The notes below the pieces were generated by a model. That model was not told the origin of the DNA. It worked only from the letters and a program-made list of their open reading frames with translations, and searched no databases. Below are positions 14,740-23,184 of a stretch of 33,942 nucleotides of DNA, in pieces. Positions within the stretch are counted from its first letter, which is position 1. Each line of letters starts with the position of its first letter. Source of the stretch: an uncultured Bacteroidales bacterium. GTDB taxonomy: Bacteria > Bacteroidota > Bacteroidia > Bacteroidales > ML635J-15. The stretch spans positions 1 through 33,942 of the forward strand of contig CAJOEG010000017.1 in NCBI GenBank assembly GCA_905233405.1. Direction: 5' to 3'. A program made the position numbers and the translations under genes.

Positions 14740-15765
14740 ATGCCAGCACGAACAGCAATCGTAATACTCAACTGGAACGGTGAAAAATTTCTCCGTCAAT
14801 TTCTGCATACGCTTGTCGAGAACACCAATCCCGACCTTGCTCGCATCTGTATTATAGACAATGGCTCCACCGACGGTTCGTTGGCTTTCCTTTCAGAAAA
14901 CTTTTCGCAGATACAACTTGTAAAACTCGACAAGAACTATGGTTTTGCCGGCGGTTACAATCGTGGTCTGAAGGAAATTGAAGCCGAATACTTTATGTTG
15001 CTCAATTCCGATGTCGAGGTTGGCAAGGACTGGATTACGCCACTTGTGGAACTTATGGACAGCGACCCGACCATAGGTGTGTGCGGACCAAAACTCATCG
15101 ACTACAACAACCGCGACAAGTTTGAATATGCTGGTGCAGCTGGCGGTTATATCGACAAGTACGGCTATCCGTTTTGTCGTGGAAGGCTTTTCGAGTGCCT
15201 TGAAACAGACAACGGTCAGCACGACACGCGCGAGGATTGCCTTTGGATAAGTGGAGCGGCATTGTTCATTCGTTCAAAGTTATTTTTTGAGGTAGGTGGT
15301 TTCGATGATGATTTCTTTGCACATCAGGAGGAAATAGACCTTTGCTGGCGAGTACAAAATTCTGGTTGCCGCGTTGTGTGCGAGCCAAAATCGACAATCT
15401 ACCATGTCGGTGGCGGTGCATTGCCCAAGTCAAATCCTTTCAAGACTTTCCTAAACTTCCGCAATAACCTTTACCTTGTTGTTAAGAACCTTCCGAACAA
15501 GGAAATAGGCTGGGTGCTCTTTGTGCGTTTCTTCCTTGATGTGATTGCCGCTGTAAGAATGATTTTCCAAGGAAATTTCAAGGAATGTCATGCAGTATTC
15601 CGTGCCTACGGCGCTTTTTTGAAGAATAAGCGCAAAATGAAACAAAAACGCCTACCCGTAACACGCAAAGTCTCATCGCAAATTACAGGAATGTACTGCG
15701 GAAGTATAGTTTTCAAGCATTTCTTAGGAAAAAAGAAAACTTCGGTGGAGATATTTGGGAAATAA
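14740..15765 (+). CDS. Family 2 glycosyltransferase
   Basis: A 341-residue inverting GT-A transferase. It has the N-terminal nucleotide-binding strand AIVILNWNGEKFL, IIDNGSTDGSL, NYGFAGGYNRGL, and the metal-binding LNSDVEV (Asp91 region). The acceptor-side motifs WISGAALFIRSKLFFEVGGFDDDFFAHQEEIDLCWR are typical of rhamnosyltransferase-like GT2 enzymes. A C-terminal amphipathic or hydrophobic part (VLFVRFFLDVIAAVRMIF) suggests membrane association. It probably adds a sugar to a surface polysaccharide; the sugar cannot be told. It converges with the flippase gene, with 8 bases between the stops. Confidence 0.93.
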   Translation: MPARTAIVILNWNGEKFLRQFLHTLVENTNPDLARICIIDNGSTDGSLAFLSENFSQIQLVKLDKNYGFAGGYNRGLKEIEAEYFMLLNSDVEVGKDWITPLVELMDSDPTIGVCGPKLIDYNNRDKFEYAGAAGGYIDKYGYPFCRGRLFECLETDNGQHDTREDCLWISGAALFIRSKLFFEVGGFDDDFFAHQEEIDLCWRVQNSGCRVVCEPKSTIYHVGGGALPKSNPFKTFLNFRNNLYLVVKNLPNKEIGWVLFVRFFLDVIAAVRMIFQGNFKECHAVFRAYGAFLKNKRKMKQKRLPVTRKVSSQITGMYCGSIVFKHFLGKKKTSVEIFGK

Positions 15766-15773
15766 GCAAAACC

Positions 15774-17237
15774 TTATTGTTGCTCTTTCTTTTTGGAGAT
15801 GCTGTCCTTTATAATGACTAGCGCCGAACGCAAATCCAATACGCGTAGCAAAATGGCCACCACGACGCAGAACACAAGAACCAAGCATACAATTACCCAC
15901 CAGTTGCAATTTATCATAGTGGCAAAATAAGCACCAACAACCGAAACTGCAACAAAAATCACAGTTACAATCGTAAACTTCAGGTTGAAATTGAACTTGA
16001 ACAGGCGGAATGCTATGATGTACTGGCAAAGTCCGGTTGCAAGCTGTGTGACCATACTCGAAATTGCCGCACCGATTACACCATAATGCGGTATAAGAAT
16101 GAAATTTAGTACAATATTTAGCACCATTCCACAGGCAGCCATAATGTTCAAATATTTAAGACTTCCGTTTGAGGTAAGCAAGGTGCCGAAAATGTAGGTT
16201 ATGCAGATTCCGACGAAACCTACCATCAGTATTGCCAGCACAATGGAACTTGTCTCGATATGCTCGAAGTACATAAGCCCCATAATTTCGCGGTTGAAGA
16301 ATAGGCAGACACTCATAAGGGCGATGGCAGGCACGAAAATCAGCACGAAAGCCGTCTTGCACAGACCTTCCACATTTTGTTTCTGCTTTATCATACGGGC
16401 AAACATCGGCAGTAGTAAAACTGAGAAAAGGTAGGCGAACATAGAAGCGGCTTCCAAAATTCTGAACGCCTGTGCGTAGATTCCTGCCTGTTCCTTGCCA
16501 TTGGGGAGCATCCTCTCAAGCATTACAGAGTCGATGCGGTTGTAGAACGCCATAAGTAGTATAAGTAACGCGTACGGGAAACTCTGCTTGATGAAAGCGA
16601 TGAAATATTTCATCTGGAAGTTTAGGTGGAAATGCTTTGTCTTGCTGAAGACGATAAGGAATGCCACAAGAGCGGTGATGAAATATGCCGCCGTCTGCGT
16701 AAGGACGAACCATTCAATTTTTATAGGCGTGTCGGTCACGTGTCCCCAGACGAGTATGCTGCAGAAAATTATCATTAGCAGGCGGTCGAGTACCGAGAGT
16801 ATACTGTCGGTCTTGAACATCTGCATACCGCTTACATTGGAGCGTAGGTAAAGCGTCATCGACTGCAGGAACTGGTTGATAACCAAAATGCCTAGTATTT
16901 TCATCTGGCGCAACTCGTATCCGAGGCACAGCGCGACAATCATTGATATTGCAACATATACTCCAGCGAGTACAATCCTGAGTGCCAATAGGTTGGAAAG
17001 GCTTTTGTCGAGCAAGTTGCGGTTCTGGGCGATGTTGCGGTTGTTGAAGTTGGTGATGCCCATGTCGAGGATGATATTGAGCAGCAGCGAGAAGTTGAGC
17101 AGCGAAAAATATATGCCGAACTCCTCGGCGCCGACAATATTCTGCACCGAACGCTCAACCCCGAATATCCAGAAAGGCTTTACCAAGATATTGAGGAAGA
17201 GAAGAAAACATAAGTTTATTACAAAATTTCTCTTCAT
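15774..17237 (-). CDS. Wzx-like polysaccharide flippase (MOP superfamily)
   Basis: A polytopic membrane protein of 487 residues with 12 or more hydrophobic helices and the MOP-family N-terminal pattern (NFVINLCFLLFLNILVKPFWIFGVERSVQNIVGAEEFGIYFSLLNFS, then LDMGITNFNNRNIAQ). Such proteins flip lipid-linked oligosaccharides across the inner membrane. I chose ATG 17237 (MKRNFVIN) instead of 17255 because a TAnnTTTG box at 17253-17260 places the transcript start after 17255. The nearby GT2 gene supports a role in surface glycan assembly. Confidence 0.88.
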   Translation of the reverse strand: MKRNFVINLCFLLFLNILVKPFWIFGVERSVQNIVGAEEFGIYFSLLNFSLLLNIILDMGITNFNNRNIAQNRNLLDKSLSNLLALRIVLAGVYVAISMIVALCLGYELRQMKILGILVINQFLQSMTLYLRSNVSGMQMFKTDSILSVLDRLLMIIFCSILVWGHVTDTPIKIEWFVLTQTAAYFITALVAFLIVFSKTKHFHLNFQMKYFIAFIKQSFPYALLILLMAFYNRIDSVMLERMLPNGKEQAGIYAQAFRILEAASMFAYLFSVLLLPMFARMIKQKQNVEGLCKTAFVLIFVPAIALMSVCLFFNREIMGLMYFEHIETSSIVLAILMVGFVGICITYIFGTLLTSNGSLKYLNIMAACGMVLNIVLNFILIPHYGVIGAAISSMVTQLATGLCQYIIAFRLFKFNFNLKFTIVTVIFVAVSVVGAYFATMINCNWWVIVCLVLVFCVVVAILLRVLDLRSALVIIKDSISKKKEQQ

Positions 17238-17252
17238 CCTTGTAATGGAGCG

Positions 17253-17260
17253 CAAAAATA
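17253..17260 (-). promoter_or_regulatory. -7 box for the flippase gene
   Basis: TATTTTTG on the minus strand, 15 bases before the chosen ATG at 17237. It overlaps the alternative start at 17255. Confidence 0.55.
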
Positions 17261-17313
17261 CAACATAAAAGCGAATCTAAAAACGATAACGAATAATATG
17301 CGAAAATGTTTTG

Positions 17314-17342
17314 TTGCTGTTGAAAAAAATTAACTACCTTTG
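17314..17342 (+). promoter_or_regulatory. Ferredoxin gene promoter
   Basis: TTG (17314-17316), an 18-base spacer and TACCTTTG (17335-17342), with the ATG 44 bases downstream of the -7 box. Confidence 0.65.
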
Positions 17343-17386
17343 CCAGCGAAATTTTCAGTATTAATTAATATTTAAATTTTAAAGAA

Positions 17387-17554
17387 ATGGCTTATAAAAT
17401 CAGTAACGACTGCGTATCTTGCGGTACATGCGCTGGCGAATGCCCAACAGGCGCTATCAGCGAAGGAACTCCTTATGTAATCAATGCTAACGAATGTGTA
17501 TCTTGCGGTACTTGCGCAGGTGCATGCCCAGTTGGTGCAATTTCAGAGGAATAA
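17387..17554 (+). CDS. 2[4Fe-4S] ferredoxin
   Basis: A 55-residue acidic protein with two perfect clostridial-type cluster motifs, CVSCGTCAGECPTGAI and CVSCGTCAGACPVGAI (CxxCxxCxxxCP twice). It is a soluble low-potential electron carrier for anaerobic metabolism, such as pyruvate:ferredoxin oxidoreductase or radical SAM reduction. The two halves are almost identical at DNA level, showing the internal duplication of the family. It is monocistronic, with its own promoter and terminator. Confidence 0.97.
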   Translation: MAYKISNDCVSCGTCAGECPTGAISEGTPYVINANECVSCGTCAGACPVGAISEE

Positions 17555-17575
17555 TAGCAGTCTGAAAAAAGATTG

Positions 17576-17605
17576 ATAGGTTGCCGATTGGCAACCTATT
17601 TTTTT
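17576..17605 (+). terminator. Terminator after ferredoxin
   Basis: A perfect 10-bp stem ATAGGTTGCC / GGCAACCTAT with a GATT loop, followed by seven T. Confidence 0.9.
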
Positions 17606-17716
17606 GAATCCACTGGTCATTCCACAAGTCAGAACATACACGCGATACGAAACGGAGAGCGTTGTAATGTTCGACTATGCGGAATCTCCTAAAGAATAAT
17701 ATTAAACTAAATTTTT

Positions 17717-17905
17717 ATGCAGAAAACTTGTCCAGAATGTAACAAAACATTTGAATGCTCTCAAAGCGAAAACTGCTGGTGTACACGCATCACAATTCCA
17801 GAAGACGTAGCCAACTATTTGAGAAGCAAATACTTCGACTGTCTTTGCGAGGGCTGTATGACCAAAATTTTAAAAAACAAGGAAAAAATTTTGCAGGGTA
17901 AATAA
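17717..17905 (+). CDS. Cysteine-rich CWC family protein
   Basis: A 62-residue protein with CPECNKTFECSQSENCWC near the N-terminus and a second pair CLCEGC near residue 43. This matches the small Cysteine-rich CWC family, presumed zinc-binding, of unknown function. It is preceded by about 110 bases without a recognised gene and followed by tRNA-Cys. The -33 element of the tRNA promoter lies at its 3' end. Confidence 0.85.
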   Translation: MQKTCPECNKTFECSQSENCWCTRITIPEDVANYLRSKYFDCLCEGCMTKILKNKEKILQGK

Positions 17906-17920
17906 AATGCACTACCTTTG
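17889..17920 (+). promoter_or_regulatory. tRNA-Cys promoter
   Basis: TTTTG (17889-17893), a 19-base spacer and TACCTTTG (17913-17920), 11 bases before the mature tRNA. It fits the Bacteroidota consensus very closely. Confidence 0.75.
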
Positions 17921-17931
17921 CATCCACTTAA

Positions 17932-18002
17932 GGTACCTTGGCCGAGTGGTGAGGCACCAGTCTGCAAAACTGGGTACTGCAGTTCGATTCTGCAAGGTAC
18001 CT
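17932..18002 (+). tRNA. tRNA-Cys (GCA)
   Basis: A full cloverleaf of 71 bases: acceptor GGTACCT / AGGTACC, anticodon stem CCAGT / ACTGG with loop CTGCAAA (anticodon GCA), T-arm TGCAG-TTCGATT-CTGCA, and discriminator T73 as usual for tRNA-Cys. The CCA end is not encoded. Confidence 0.96.
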
Positions 18003-18006
18003 CAAC

Positions 18007-18036
18007 AAAAAAGACATCCGATTGGATGTCTTTTTT
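18007..18036. terminator. Bidirectional terminator between tRNA-Cys and higA
   Basis: AAAAAAGACATCC / GGATGTCTTTTTT, a 13-bp stem with a GATT loop, with T-runs in both directions. It serves the tRNA on the plus strand and the toxin-antitoxin operon on the minus strand (higA stop at 18040). Confidence 0.9.
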
Positions 18037-18039
18037 AGT

Positions 18040-18351
18040 TTAAAACACAGCTGCAATTTTTTGTATTCCTTTTAGCATATCAGTAAGCGATTTATCTTTT
18101 CGCGCTGTTTGCATATTGTATTTTGTTTGTAGATACATTAGAGAATCTGCTGGCACATCAAGAACCGCTTCAAACATTAAGGCAGTTTTTGCTGTAAGTG
18201 GACGATGCCCATTTAGTATTTCATTTACAACAGAATAAGTTAGTCCCATACTTTCTGCCAATTGACGCTGACTGATGCCACGATATTCTATTTCATCTTT
18301 CAGTACCTCTCCTGGATGTGTCGGGTATGCACCGTAACCTAAATTTCCCAT
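18040..18351 (-). CDS. higA: HigA-family antitoxin
   Basis: A 103-residue XRE-type helix-turn-helix protein starting near THPGEVLKDEIEYRGISQRQLAESMGLTYSVVNEILNGHRPLTAKTALMFE, the HigA/VapI signature. It neutralises the toxin encoded just upstream and represses the operon. The toxin-first order is typical of higBA. The operator candidate at 18715-18739 overlaps the operon promoter. Confidence 0.93.
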   Translation of the reverse strand: MGNLGYGAYPTHPGEVLKDEIEYRGISQRQLAESMGLTYSVVNEILNGHRPLTAKTALMFEAVLDVPADSLMYLQTKYNMQTARKDKSLTDMLKGIQKIAAVF

Positions 18352-18362
18352 TTTTTCCTCCT

Positions 18363-18671
18363 TTATTTATAATGGTTTGACAATTCTATTATATTGCAGA
18401 TGGTAATTCCGTCTTTTTCTGATGACTTAAATTCTATCCTATACTGGTCATTAACGCGCACCGATTCAAATCCTTCCTTGTCACCTATCAGATTTTCGTA
18501 ATGCAAGGCTTGATAGCGATATAAGTCAGTAGTTTTGTCAACAGAATCGAGAATATTTATTACGCGAATGTATTTCTTCACTATATGGGGTTGATAGCGA
18601 TGTTGTTTATCGTTTGCCTTGCCATGATAGAATAATTCGCGCAGATATTCTTTTTCAAATTTTATATCCAT
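18363..18671 (-). CDS. higB: HigB/RelE-family toxin
   Basis: A 102-residue RelE/ParE-superfamily protein, predicted to be a ribosome-dependent mRNA endonuclease. The C-terminal region FESVRVNDQYRIEFKSSEKDGITICNIIELSNHYK is the family core with its conserved YRI strand and final His-Tyr. It precedes higA by 11 bases in one transcript. Length and motifs look intact, so the toxin may be active. Confidence 0.92.
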   Translation of the reverse strand: MDIKFEKEYLRELFYHGKANDKQHRYQPHIVKKYIRVINILDSVDKTTDLYRYQALHYENLIGDKEGFESVRVNDQYRIEFKSSEKDGITICNIIELSNHYK

Positions 18672-18693
18672 CCACTATATTAATTTTCGGGTA

Positions 18694-18739
18694 CAAAAAT
18701 AATATTAATAAATCATTATTCGCAATTTTTGCGAATAAT
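18694..18739 (-). promoter_or_regulatory. higBA promoter with palindromic operator
   Basis: Minus strand -7 box TATTTTTG (18701-18694), with a TTG at 18725-18723, 21 bases upstream, as the -33 element. The TTG lies inside a perfect 11-bp inverted repeat ATTATTCGCAA-TTT-TTGCGAATAAT (18715-18739). This is well placed for autorepression by the antitoxin or the complex. Confidence 0.7.
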
Positions 18740-18805
18740 TTTTATAATTAATTATAAAACAATAATTTACTATTTAAAACAAACCCATATAAAATTACAT
18801 TCCGA

Positions 18806-18837
18806 TTTGCCTGCACACTTTTTTTTCACTATTTTAG
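18806..18837 (+). promoter_or_regulatory. Candidate promoter of the DUF4476 gene
   Basis: TTTG (18806-18809), a 20-base spacer and TATTTTAG (18830-18837, one mismatch to TAnnTTTG), 26 bases before the ATG at 18864. Confidence 0.45.
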
Positions 18838-18863
18838 CACCGAAAATTTTAAAATCAAACACA

Positions 18864-19728
18864 ATGAAAAAGTTTTGTTTGTTCATATTCTTGGTATTGG
18901 CAAGCGTATATTCGTTTGCACAGAACGCATCGATATGAAAAAAGCGAGCGTTTCTGGATTTATGTAAACGGCAAGCAACAGAACCATCATCCAGAATCTT
19001 TTATACAAATAGACGGACTTTATGCCGATTGGGACTACAATATCCGCATTGTAATGGAAAACAAGCGCAGGTCGGAAATGTCAACGGTAATGCGCCTTCA
19101 CCATGGAAACAACAGCTATTCGCTAAATTGTAATTCACGAAGCGGACAAATAAGCCTTAACCAGAAACATGGTAATTATCCTCCACATCCACAAAATGGT
19201 AATCACAACCAGCAGTATCCTCCGCAAGGTAATCCACCTAAGTTTCCACCTCAGGGAAATCATCAATATCCACCACAAGGCAATCCTCCTCAGTTCCCAC
19301 CGCAAGGGAACCACCAATATCCTCCGCAGGGTAATCCTCCACAATTTCCTCCACAAGGAAATCCACCTACTCCTCCTCAGCACGGAAATCACAACCACAA
19401 TAAGCCACCAGTACCACCAGTTGCAGAACCTATACCCGCACCAATGCCGTGCTCCGATGCTGATTTTGCCGATGCAAAACGTACAATTGAAAAGGCTGAT
19501 TTTGAAGATACTAAACTTACAATTGCCAAGCAAATTGTTGCATCGGAACTGATGACCGCCAAGCAGTTGGCAGAAATCGCAAATCTTTTCGATTTCGAGC
19601 ACACCAAGCTTGAATTCCTAAAATTTGCCTATCCGTACTGCTTCGACCAGAACAAATATTATATGGTGAATGATGTATTTGATTTCTCGTCGTCTGTTGA
19701 CGAACTGAACAAGTTTATAAACAAATAG
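18864..19728 (+). pseudogene. Secreted DUF4476 protein, frameshifted after the signal peptide
   Basis: The signal peptide (KKFCLFIFLVLASVYSFAQ, ATG at 18864) ends in a TGA at 18936-18938. The mature protein continues in the next frame from about 18937 (EKSERFWIYVNGKQQ). Skipping one base at ATA-TGA-AAA joins them cleanly. The mature part has an N-terminal beta domain, a YPPQGNPPQF-type Pro/Gln repeat (about 19205-19390), and a C-terminal DUF4476 domain (DADFADAKRTIEKADFEDTKLTIA ... FDFEHTKLEFLKFAYPYCFDQ). Function is unknown; the family is common in secreted Bacteroidota proteins. The stop abuts the asnB stop (convergent, no gap). Real mutation and assembly error cannot be separated here. Confidence 0.75.
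19205..19390 (+). repeat. PPQGN tandem coding repeat
   Basis: About three 51-base units encoding YPPQGNPPQFPPQGNHQ variants. It forms a Pro/Gln-rich linker between the two domains of the DUF4476 protein. Confidence 0.8.
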
Positions 19729-21588
19729 TTATACTTTCTCGTTCTTTACCATAAACTTGTGCAGAACAATAAGCGACCACAACCTATTATATAGGTATCC
19801 GTGGCCTGCACGGAATTTCTTTATAAGTTTCTGCACTTCGGCATAGTTTACAAGATTATACCTTGCAATAATGTCTTCGTTCAGGTAGTCGTCGATGAGG
19901 TACGACAAGTCGGTTTGTAGCCAACGTTCCAGCGGAATGGAGAACCCGCTCTTCTTCCTGTCGAAAAATTCCTTTGGAACATATCCGTAAAGCACTTCCT
20001 TCAAAATGTACTTTTGTACTCCATTGGAAATCTTGAATTTAGGACTGATGTTCAATGCCAATTCAACCAGTCTATGGTCGAGAAGCGGAACACGGACTTC
20101 AAGTGCATATTTCATCGAAGCGCGGTCAACTTTCACAAGAAGGTCGTCCTTCAAATAGTAGCGTATGTCGAAAATTGCCTGTGCCTCCTCGGGTGTAAGT
20201 TTGCGAACATAATTTGAATAGTCCTGTTCAACGCCTGTATCAACAAAAATATTGGGATTAAGCATTTTAGAAAGTTCCAATTCGCTGAAAAGGTATTGCT
20301 CCTGCGAGAAAATATGGCTCTTGAGATGTTCCTTGTTCTTATACTTGAAAATGTACGAAGCGCGCTTGTACCTGTCGGATGGAGACATACTTAGCAAATC
20401 GCCAATGACCTGCTTGAAAGGTTCCTTGCCGAGGTTGTGCATACGCTTTGCCCATATATAAGCCCCGTAGCCGTGGAAAAGTTCGTCGCCACCGTCGCCC
20501 GAAAGCGCCATAGTGACTTCCTGCTTTGCAAGCCTCGATACCATCATCGTGGGTATCGCCGACGAATCGGCAAAAGGCTCGTCGTAAAACTCAAGCATAT
20601 CTCCAATAAGTTCCTTTGCATCATTCTCGGTAACTTCATATTTATGGTGTGCCGTTCCAAGATACTCGGCAATCTTTTGTGCATACTCCGACTCATCGTG
20701 GGCGCGGTCGGCAAAACCGATAGAGAACGTGTTTAACTTTCCGCCGCAAACCTTTGCTGCAACAGCAGTTACAAGACTTGAATCAATGCCGCCGCTCAAA
20801 AATGTTCCATACGGCACATCGCTGATAAGTTGCATCTTTACCGCAGATTCAATGGTCTCGCGTATGCGCTGCTTGGCTTCCTCGTAGTCGCTAATGATGT
20901 TGCGGCGGATTATTCCCTCAACATCCCAGTAGTTTTCAGTACGGAAGCCTTTTTCGGATACTATGCCGATTTCACCGCTTGGGAATTTCTTTATTCCTGA
21001 ATAAATGGTGTCGGGTTCGGGAATGAAGCCCAAATTCAAGAACTCACTGATTGCTATATTGTTAAGCTGACGATTGTCACGGATTTTCTTTATCTTAAGC
21101 AGAGACTTTATTTCCGACGAGAAAGCAAAGTTTTCGCCGTCCCAGTAGTAGAACAGCGGCTTTATTCCTAATCTGTCGCGGAAAAGGTACATAATGTGTT
21201 CCTGCTTGTCGTAAATGCAGATGGAGAAAATTCCGTTGAGTTTATTTATAAAGGTAATACCCCATTCAGCAAAAGCCTCTACCACGACCTCGGTATCGCA
21301 GTTGGTCTTGAGCTCGATGTTGAGCTCCGAGGCGATTTCCATAAAGTTGTAGATCTCGCCATTGAACACGCAGATGTAGCGCATCGAGTGCGATTCCATC
21401 GGCTGGTTTGCGTCGGTAGAAAGGTCGAGTATGCTTAGGCGACGATGTCCAAGTCCTACATAATCGTTGTAGTATTGCCCCTGCGCATCAGGACCGCGAT
21501 GACCAATGCAGTCGGTCATTGCCTTCAGTTCGTCGCGGGAGACAAATTCATTGTGCTTTATAGAGTAGAATCCTGTTATTCCACACAT
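19729..21588 (-). CDS. asnB: Glutamine-hydrolysing asparagine synthase
   Basis: A 619-residue amidotransferase. Cys2 after the initiator Met (MCGITGFYS) is the glutaminase nucleophile of the class II GATase domain (about 1-200), which includes HRGPDAQG and FNGEIYN. The synthetase domain has the ATP pyrophosphatase loop LSGGIDSS (about 265) and SGDGGDELFHGYG. It makes asparagine from aspartate and glutamine. Members of this length also occur in polysaccharide loci, where they amidate sugars, and the flippase and GT2 genes are only a few kilobases away. The plain biosynthetic role is equally likely. Confidence 0.93.
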   Translation of the reverse strand: MCGITGFYSIKHNEFVSRDELKAMTDCIGHRGPDAQGQYYNDYVGLGHRRLSILDLSTDANQPMESHSMRYICVFNGEIYNFMEIASELNIELKTNCDTEVVVEAFAEWGITFINKLNGIFSICIYDKQEHIMYLFRDRLGIKPLFYYWDGENFAFSSEIKSLLKIKKIRDNRQLNNIAISEFLNLGFIPEPDTIYSGIKKFPSGEIGIVSEKGFRTENYWDVEGIIRRNIISDYEEAKQRIRETIESAVKMQLISDVPYGTFLSGGIDSSLVTAVAAKVCGGKLNTFSIGFADRAHDESEYAQKIAEYLGTAHHKYEVTENDAKELIGDMLEFYDEPFADSSAIPTMMVSRLAKQEVTMALSGDGGDELFHGYGAYIWAKRMHNLGKEPFKQVIGDLLSMSPSDRYKRASYIFKYKNKEHLKSHIFSQEQYLFSELELSKMLNPNIFVDTGVEQDYSNYVRKLTPEEAQAIFDIRYYLKDDLLVKVDRASMKYALEVRVPLLDHRLVELALNISPKFKISNGVQKYILKEVLYGYVPKEFFDRKKSGFSIPLERWLQTDLSYLIDDYLNEDIIARYNLVNYAEVQKLIKKFRAGHGYLYNRLWSLIVLHKFMVKNEKV

Positions 21589-21604
21589 AATGAAAAAATT
21601 TGCG

Positions 21605-21612
21605 CAAAAATA
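21605..21612 (-). promoter_or_regulatory. -7 box for asnB
   Basis: TATTTTTG on the minus strand, 16 bases before the asnB ATG at 21588. Confidence 0.5.
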
Positions 21613-21641
21613 TTACTTATTGGCTAAACTTGAAAATGAAA

Positions 21642-23021
21642 TTATACCATTTTTCGCGGATTGACTGCTTCATCGAAGTCTTCTGCCGATATAAAGCCTG
21701 TTTTAAGAGCCGCCTCGCGAAGCGAAATGTTCTCCTTGTGAGCAGTTTTTGCGATTATTGCAGCCTTTTCGTAACCAATTTTTTCGTTAAGGGCAGTCAC
21801 AAGCATAAGCGACATTTCCATATATTTCGCAACCTTTTTCTCGTTTATGCGTATTCCCGAAACGCAGTTGTCGGTAAACGACACGCAGGCTTCGGCAAGC
21901 AGATTTGCAGACTCAAGGAAGTTTTTGATAATCATTGGTTTATAAACGTTCAGTTCAAAATGACCGTTCATTCCGCCTACGGTTATTGCAGTGTCGTTGC
22001 CTATGATTTGAGCGCAGACCATCGTCATTGCTTCTATTTGCGTTGGGTTAACCTTTCCGGGCATTATCGACGAGCCAGGCTCGTTTTCAGGAATCAAGAT
22101 TTCGGCAAAACCACAGCGCGGACCACTTGCCATATAGCGCAAGTCACCGGCAATCTTGGCAAGGCTTACGGCAAGCTGCTTCAGTGCAGCGTGAGTTTCA
22201 ACAATGGCATCGTGCGAAGCAAGCGACTCGAATTTGTTGGGTGCAGGAACAAACTGCAATCCGGTTTCTTCGGAAATGTGTCGGCAAACGGCAGCGTCGA
22301 AGCCTTTTGGAGCATTAAGCCCTGTACCTACTGCAGTTCCGCCTATTGCCAGTTCCGACAAGTGCAACAAACTATGCTTCAGCACTTTCAGCCCGTGGTC
22401 GAGTTGCGACACATAACCCGAAAACTCCTGCCCAAAACTTATAGGTGTAGCATCCATAAAGTGGGTGCGACCAGTCTTTATCACGTTGACAAACTCCTGC
22501 GACTTGGCATTCAAGCAATCGCGCAACCTCTCAATGGCTGGAATGGTCTTACACGAAATTGCCTTCAGTGCAGCAATGTGCATTGCCGTCGGAAAAGTAT
22601 CGTTCGACGACTGGCTCTTGTTAACGTCGTCGTTGGGGTGCAAGATTTTTTTCGCATCGGTAAGTTTTCCGCCCGAGATGATGTGTGCACGGTTTGCAAT
22701 CACCTCGTTGACGTTCATATTGGTCTGAGTTCCAGAGCCTGTCTGCCAGACCACCAGCGGAAACTGGTCGTCGAGCCTACCGTTTGAAATTTCGTCGCAG
22801 ACCTGAGCAATAAGGTTAGCCTTTTCGGTTGGCAGTTTGCCAAGTTCCTCGTTGGCGCGTGCGGTGGACTTTTTCAGCACGGCGAAGGCGCGTATAATCT
22901 CTATCGGCATTCGTCCGCCAATCTTGAAATTCTGAAACGAGCGTTGTGTCTGTGCGCCCCAGTATGCCTCGGCAGGAACCTTTACGATTCCCATTGTGTC
23001 TTTTTCCTCGCGATATTCCAT
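21642..23021 (-). CDS. fumC: Class II fumarate hydratase
   Basis: This 459-residue enzyme interconverts fumarate and malate, in this phylum usually in the reductive branch to succinate. It starts at ATG 23021 (MEYREEKDTMGIVKVPAEAYWGAQTQRS), as in FumC; further upstream codons are not conserved. Motifs: TGSGTQTNMNVNEVIANRA, GRTHFMDATPISFGQE, and the superfamily signature GSSIMPGKVNP (about 315). It is iron-independent, unlike class I. It lies between asnB and the broken outer membrane protein gene, all on the minus strand, with a 163-base gap upstream. Confidence 0.97.
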   Translation of the reverse strand: MEYREEKDTMGIVKVPAEAYWGAQTQRSFQNFKIGGRMPIEIIRAFAVLKKSTARANEELGKLPTEKANLIAQVCDEISNGRLDDQFPLVVWQTGSGTQTNMNVNEVIANRAHIISGGKLTDAKKILHPNDDVNKSQSSNDTFPTAMHIAALKAISCKTIPAIERLRDCLNAKSQEFVNVIKTGRTHFMDATPISFGQEFSGYVSQLDHGLKVLKHSLLHLSELAIGGTAVGTGLNAPKGFDAAVCRHISEETGLQFVPAPNKFESLASHDAIVETHAALKQLAVSLAKIAGDLRYMASGPRCGFAEILIPENEPGSSIMPGKVNPTQIEAMTMVCAQIIGNDTAITVGGMNGHFELNVYKPMIIKNFLESANLLAEACVSFTDNCVSGIRINEKKVAKYMEMSLMLVTALNEKIGYEKAAIIAKTAHKENISLREAALKTGFISAEDFDEAVNPRKMV

Positions 23022-23184
23022 TCTAAAATTTTTAACGATTGCGAATATAGAACAAAAATCGGAAAGTTGGACAAAATGTTTGAAAATTGTATGGCAATAG
23101 ATGTGGTTTACAAGGTTGATGTATTCGGATTGCTGGATAAACCCCATTTTTTGAAGCGGCGAAACCTTTGAAACAAGAAACTGC
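23022..23184. other. Intergenic spacer upstream of fumC
   Basis: It contains TATATTCG on the minus strand (23049-23042), a weak -7 match, with TTTTG 22 bases upstream (23076-23072). It also holds a degenerate repeat unit (on the minus strand AAGGTTTCGCCGCTTCAAAA near 23150-23170) related to the CGCCGTTT family. Confidence 0.35.

Noticed and set aside
17932..18671. Integrated mobile element at tRNA-Cys carrying higBA
   Set aside because: No integrase and no repeat of the tRNA 3' end was seen nearby; the shared terminator suggests simple adjacency.
21600..22787. Long plus-strand open frame (395 codons) opposite fumC
   Set aside because: Shadow of the conserved fumarase; the composition is unlike any protein family.
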